Assembly (NCBI GenBank): GCA_947177645.1
Contig: CAMWVJ010000047.1
Location: 1 to 7,963, forward strand
DNA from: an uncultured Desulfovibrio sp.
GTDB lineage: Bacteria; Desulfobacterota; Desulfovibrionia; Desulfovibrionales; Desulfovibrionaceae
Reading direction: 5' to 3'
Length of the DNA: 7,963 nt
Shown here: one piece after another, positions 5,755 to 7,963 of the stretch
How the letters are laid out: every line of letters begins with the position of its first letter
Numbering within the stretch: position 1 is the first letter of the stretch
Made by a program: the position numbers and the translations under genes
The notes under the pieces: generated by a model
The model's input: only the letters and a program-made list of their open reading frames with translations
Database searches by the model: none
Told to the model about the DNA's origin: nothing

Positions 5755-6798
5755 TCACCGTCCCATCCCGTGCCGCAACGCCGCCAGCTTGACAATCGTA
5801 CAGACGACCAGCGCGATGACGGCAGCCACCTGCATCAGCATGACAGCACGGCGGATGTCGGCCCGCTCCGGGGCGCGGACGGCGTTGCCCAGCGGCGGAC
5901 GCGCCTCAAATACCCCGCCGTAATACGCGCCGCCGCCGAGCCGCAGACCGAGCGCACCGGCAACGGCAGATTCGCTGTGGGCGGCATTGGGACTTTGGTG
6001 CTGGGAACGGTCGCGCAGATATGTGCCGACGGCACGGACGAAATCATAGCGGAACAGCCGCCGGGAAAACAGCGCAAGCCCGCGCAACACGCCCGCGCCG
6101 ACAATCAGGCAGAACGCGGAAATCCGCGCGGGCAGGTAGTTCACCACATCGTCCAGCCGCGCGGCGGCAGTGCCGAAAAAGCGGTAGCGGTCGTTTTTGT
6201 AGCCGACCATGCTGTCCATCGTGCTGACCGCCTTGCACAGCAGCGCGAATGGCGCGCCACCGGCGGCATAGGCAATCATCGGGGCGACCACGCCGTCGCA
6301 CGTGCTTTCGGCGACGCTCTCCACACACGCCCTGACGATACCCTCCTCGTCCAGACGATCCGTATCACGCCCGACAATCCGGGCGACCGCCGCGCGCCCC
6401 GCCGCCACCGACGTTCCCGCCTGTGCATCCACGTGCATCGCCTCGTCCCGCAGGCTGCGCGCGGCAAGGCACTGATAGCCCCAAAACACGTCAAGCAGGC
6501 AGGCCGCCGCCAGCAACGGACGGCAGTGCAGCCGCGCCCCCGCAAAAGCCAGCGCGTACAGCAGCAGGAACGGCACGGCGAACGCATACGCGCACGTCAC
6601 CACCGCGAACAACGCCCCCGCAAGCCGCTCGCCCCGCGCCGTCGCCGGGAACGCCGCCCTGAACACCCGCTCCAGCCGCACGATTAACCTGCCGAACCAC
6701 ACCGCCGGATGCGGCAGCCAGCGCGGGTCGCCCAACAGCGCGTCCAACGCGAACGCCACCGGCAGACGGAACAGCTGATACAACAGAAACCACTTCAT
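5755..6798 (-). CDS. cbiB: Adenosylcobinamide-phosphate synthase CbiB (CobD of the P. denitrificans nomenclature)
   Basis: This 347-residue integral membrane protein condenses adenosylcobyric acid with aminopropanol phosphate (or aminopropanol). It has hydrophobic segments near residues 5-20, 60-90, 94-108, 226-241 and 318-338. Family motifs are LLGDPRWLPHP (21-31), GRDTDRLDEEGIVRACVESVAE (143-164), DSMVGYKNDRYRFFG (195-209), ARLDDVVNYLPAR (213-225) and SPNAAHSESAVAGALG (269-284). In the usual AENTSDG motif this protein reads AESTCDG (163-169), an Asn to Ser and Ser to Cys change at an otherwise well conserved place. ATG at 6798 is preferred: MKWFLLYQLF begins the first membrane segment and a GAGAG stretch precedes it. 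A GTG at 6822 would overlap the upstream gene by 11 bases. The gene lies 13 bases after the CobU-CobC fusion and is probably cotranscribed with it. Confidence 0.92.
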   Translation of the reverse strand: MKWFLLYQLFRLPVAFALDALLGDPRWLPHPAVWFGRLIVRLERVFRAAFPATARGERLAGALFAVVTCAYAFAVPFLLLYALAFAGARLHCRPLLAAACLLDVFWGYQCLAARSLRDEAMHVDAQAGTSVAAGRAAVARIVGRDTDRLDEEGIVRACVESVAESTCDGVVAPMIAYAAGGAPFALLCKAVSTMDSMVGYKNDRYRFFGTAAARLDDVVNYLPARISAFCLIVGAGVLRGLALFSRRLFRYDFVRAVGTYLRDRSQHQSPNAAHSESAVAGALGLRLGGGAYYGGVFEARPPLGNAVRAPERADIRRAVMLMQVAAVIALVVCTIVKLAALRHGMGR

Positions 6799-6811
6799 GC
6801 TTTCACTCTCA

Positions 6812-7819
6812 CTACGATACACCCGCCGTCACCACGCGCCCCCAGCGAAAGCCGCCGCACGGAGTCTGCCAGGCATAGTACGGGTCGATTCCCGCGCCGC
6901 CGACCTGCCAGGGGCAGAACTGGCTGAACAGCGCCATCTGCGTGCCGCCGTGCGCGATGACCGTCACCAAATGCGTCCCGTCGCCCGCTGCCACCTGCTC
7001 CCGCACGATATGCGCGAACGCCGCCGCCTGCCGCGCCCTAAAATCCGCGACGCGCTCGCCGGGACTGACCGCCGACGGCGGCCAGGAAACGCCGCCGTCC
7101 AAAAACGCCTGGTACGCCGCGTCCGTCACAGGATCGGCGCACAGCTCATCCGCCGTGCGGTTCTCAAACAGCCCGAAATCCATCTCGCGCAAGTCCGCAA
7201 CCACGCGCCGTTCCGCCCGCGGGAACAGCAGTTCCGCCGTCTGCACCGCCCGCCGCAGCGGAGAGACGTACACGACGCGCGGCGACAGCATCTGCTCACG
7301 GACGGCGGGCGAAACTTCCCGCGCAAAGGCGGCAAGCCGCTCCCGAGCGCGCGCCACCTGCTCCCGACCCTGCGCGCACAAATCCTCGTCCGTCATGCAG
7401 CCCGCATACCGCCGCGCCAGATTCGCCTGCGTCGCGCCGTGGCGGAACACCAGCAGCTGCCAGTCCGCCCGCTCCTGCCCGGCACGGCTGCCCTTGATGA
7501 CGCGGGCAACGCCCGCCACCACAAGCACCACGCAGTCCGCAAGGGACGCGAGCGCGATGTTCAGCCGACCGTTCGCCTCACGCTCGGCACGGGAAGCCGC
7601 GTCCGCCGGAATGATGCCCAGCCCCGTTTCGGTCGCGATGACCGCGCGGTAGGACGCAATGCGGCAGCACACGGACGAAAACGCCGGGCACGACGCATGC
7701 TCCGCCACAAAATCGCGCGCGTCGTCCGCCGTCACCGTCCGGCAGTCCGCCGCCGCAACGCCCATCGACCGGCAGAAATCGTGCCGCCCGCTGTGTTCGC
7801 CGCCCAGCACCAAAATCAT
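6812..7819 (-). CDS. cobU-cobC: Fusion of a shortened, degenerate CobU-like domain and alpha-ribazole-5'-phosphate phosphatase (CobC)
   Basis: The protein has 335 residues. Residues 1-112 resemble the two ends of CobU (adenosylcobinamide kinase/guanylyltransferase). The start MILVLGGEHSGRHDF aligns with the CobU opening (I)LVTGGxRSGKSxFAE. TETGLGIIPADAASRAER, GRLNIALASLAD and VVAGVARVIKG match the CobU C-terminal part. The Walker A Lys and Ser/Thr are replaced by Arg and His, and the roughly 60-70 residue centre with the guanylylated His and the DCLTLWL-type strand is missing, so kinase and transferase activity are doubtful. Residues 121-335 are a histidine phosphatase: FRHGAT (Arg126, His127), VSPLRRAVQTAELL, LREMDFGLFENRTADEL (Glu212) and IAHGGTQ (His290), which is CobC-like and should dephosphorylate the alpha-ribazole or cobalamin phosphate. 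The ATG at 7819 has a G-rich site four bases upstream. It lies 13 bases after cobS. Confidence 0.85.
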   Translation of the reverse strand: MILVLGGEHSGRHDFCRSMGVAAADCRTVTADDARDFVAEHASCPAFSSVCCRIASYRAVIATETGLGIIPADAASRAEREANGRLNIALASLADCVVLVVAGVARVIKGSRAGQERADWQLLVFRHGATQANLARRYAGCMTDEDLCAQGREQVARARERLAAFAREVSPAVREQMLSPRVVYVSPLRRAVQTAELLFPRAERRVVADLREMDFGLFENRTADELCADPVTDAAYQAFLDGGVSWPPSAVSPGERVADFRARQAAAFAHIVREQVAAGDGTHLVTVIAHGGTQMALFSQFCPWQVGGAGIDPYYAWQTPCGGFRWGRVVTAGVS

Positions 7820-7823
7820 CGCA

Positions 7824-7830
7824 TTCCCCC
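7824..7830 (-). promoter_or_regulatory. Probable ribosome binding site of the CobU-CobC fusion
   Basis: GGGGGAA on the minus strand ends four bases before ATG 7819. It is purine-rich but not a full consensus. It lies between the cobS stop and this gene. Confidence 0.4.
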
Positions 7831-7832
7831 GC

Positions 7833-7963
7833 TCATGCCCGCGCCGCCAACAACGTCACCGCCGCAAGGCTCGCCAGCTCGGCAACCTGCACGAACCAGC
7901 CCGCCGTGTCGCCCGTAATGCCACCGAACTGCCCCCGCGGCAGCCAAAAATACCATGCGAACG
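7833..7963 (-). CDS. cobS: Adenosylcobinamide-GDP ribazoletransferase CobS, C-terminal end (5' part outside window)
   Basis: Reading leftwards from the right edge, the frame gives FAWYFWLPRGQFGGITGDTAG followed by a hydrophobic helix (about WFVQVAELASLAAVTLLAARA) and TGA at 7833-7835. GGxTGDxxG followed by an acidic residue and a last membrane helix is the characteristic end of CobS, the membrane enzyme that joins adenosylcobinamide-GDP with alpha-ribazole (or its phosphate). Only 43 residues are visible. The position upstream of the CobU-CobC fusion, 13 bases away, fits a cobS-cobU-cobC-cbiB-cobD-cobQ operon running leftwards. Confidence 0.8.
   Translation of the reverse strand, partial: FAWYFWLPRGQFGGITGDTAGWFVQVAELASLAAVTLLAARA

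Noticed and set aside
7484..7700. Frameshift as the reason for the short CobU domain
   Set aside because: The frame is continuous into the phosphatase domain, and the CobU C-terminal motifs are in the same frame as the N-terminus. The centre is simply absent, so this is a deletion or natural short form.

Overview
This is a GC-rich (by eye about two-thirds G+C), densely packed bacterial segment, mostly transcribed from the minus strand. It holds a late-stage cobalamin (vitamin B12) cluster, followed by a small leucine-rich-repeat protein and an exonuclease III gene. A convergent, truncated GreA-type transcription factor gene lies at the left edge. Two clues hint at a spirochaete of the Treponema type: the 23-residue TpLRR/BspA-like repeats with a Trp-containing tail, and the GPWESD motif in the GreA C-terminus. 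That assignment is inference, and the high GC would be unusual for most described treponemes.

Layout, left to right. 2-283 (+): C-terminal 93 codons of a GreA/GreB-family factor, then a rho-independent terminator (291-314). 313-1149 (-): exonuclease III, whose promoter overlaps the end of the next gene. 1172-1756 (-): small LRR_5 protein with its own promoter. 1830-2513 (-): precorrin-8X methylmutase (cbiC/cobH). 2510-3025 (-): corrinoid adenosyltransferase (cobO), with a promoter directly at its start codon. 3070-5730 (-): fusion of threonine-phosphate decarboxylase and cobyric acid synthase. 5755-6798 (-): cbiB. 6812-7819 (-): fusion of a shortened, degenerate CobU-like domain with an alpha-ribazole-phosphate phosphatase. 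7833-7963 (-): C-terminal end of cobS, cut by the window edge. No gene-free stretch exceeds 75 bases, and no RNA gene, insertion sequence, CRISPR array or riboswitch was seen.

How the genes work together. CbiC makes the (hydrogeno)cobyrinate skeleton and CobO adenosylates the corrinoid. The CobQ half of the large fusion amidates it to adenosylcobyric acid, while its decarboxylase half makes (R)-1-aminopropanol phosphate. CbiB, encoded next door, joins these two products. CobU, CobS and CobC chemistry would then activate the cobinamide, attach the lower ligand and remove the phosphate. The CobU portion here has lost the P-loop lysine and the centre of the domain, so the activation step may depend on a gene outside the window.

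The most notable observations are the two domain fusions, the degenerate CobU module, and a 16-base extended -10 promoter motif that occurs identically before cobO and the LRR gene. At cobO, and in a related form at the exonuclease gene, this motif sits so close to the ATG that the transcripts look leaderless.
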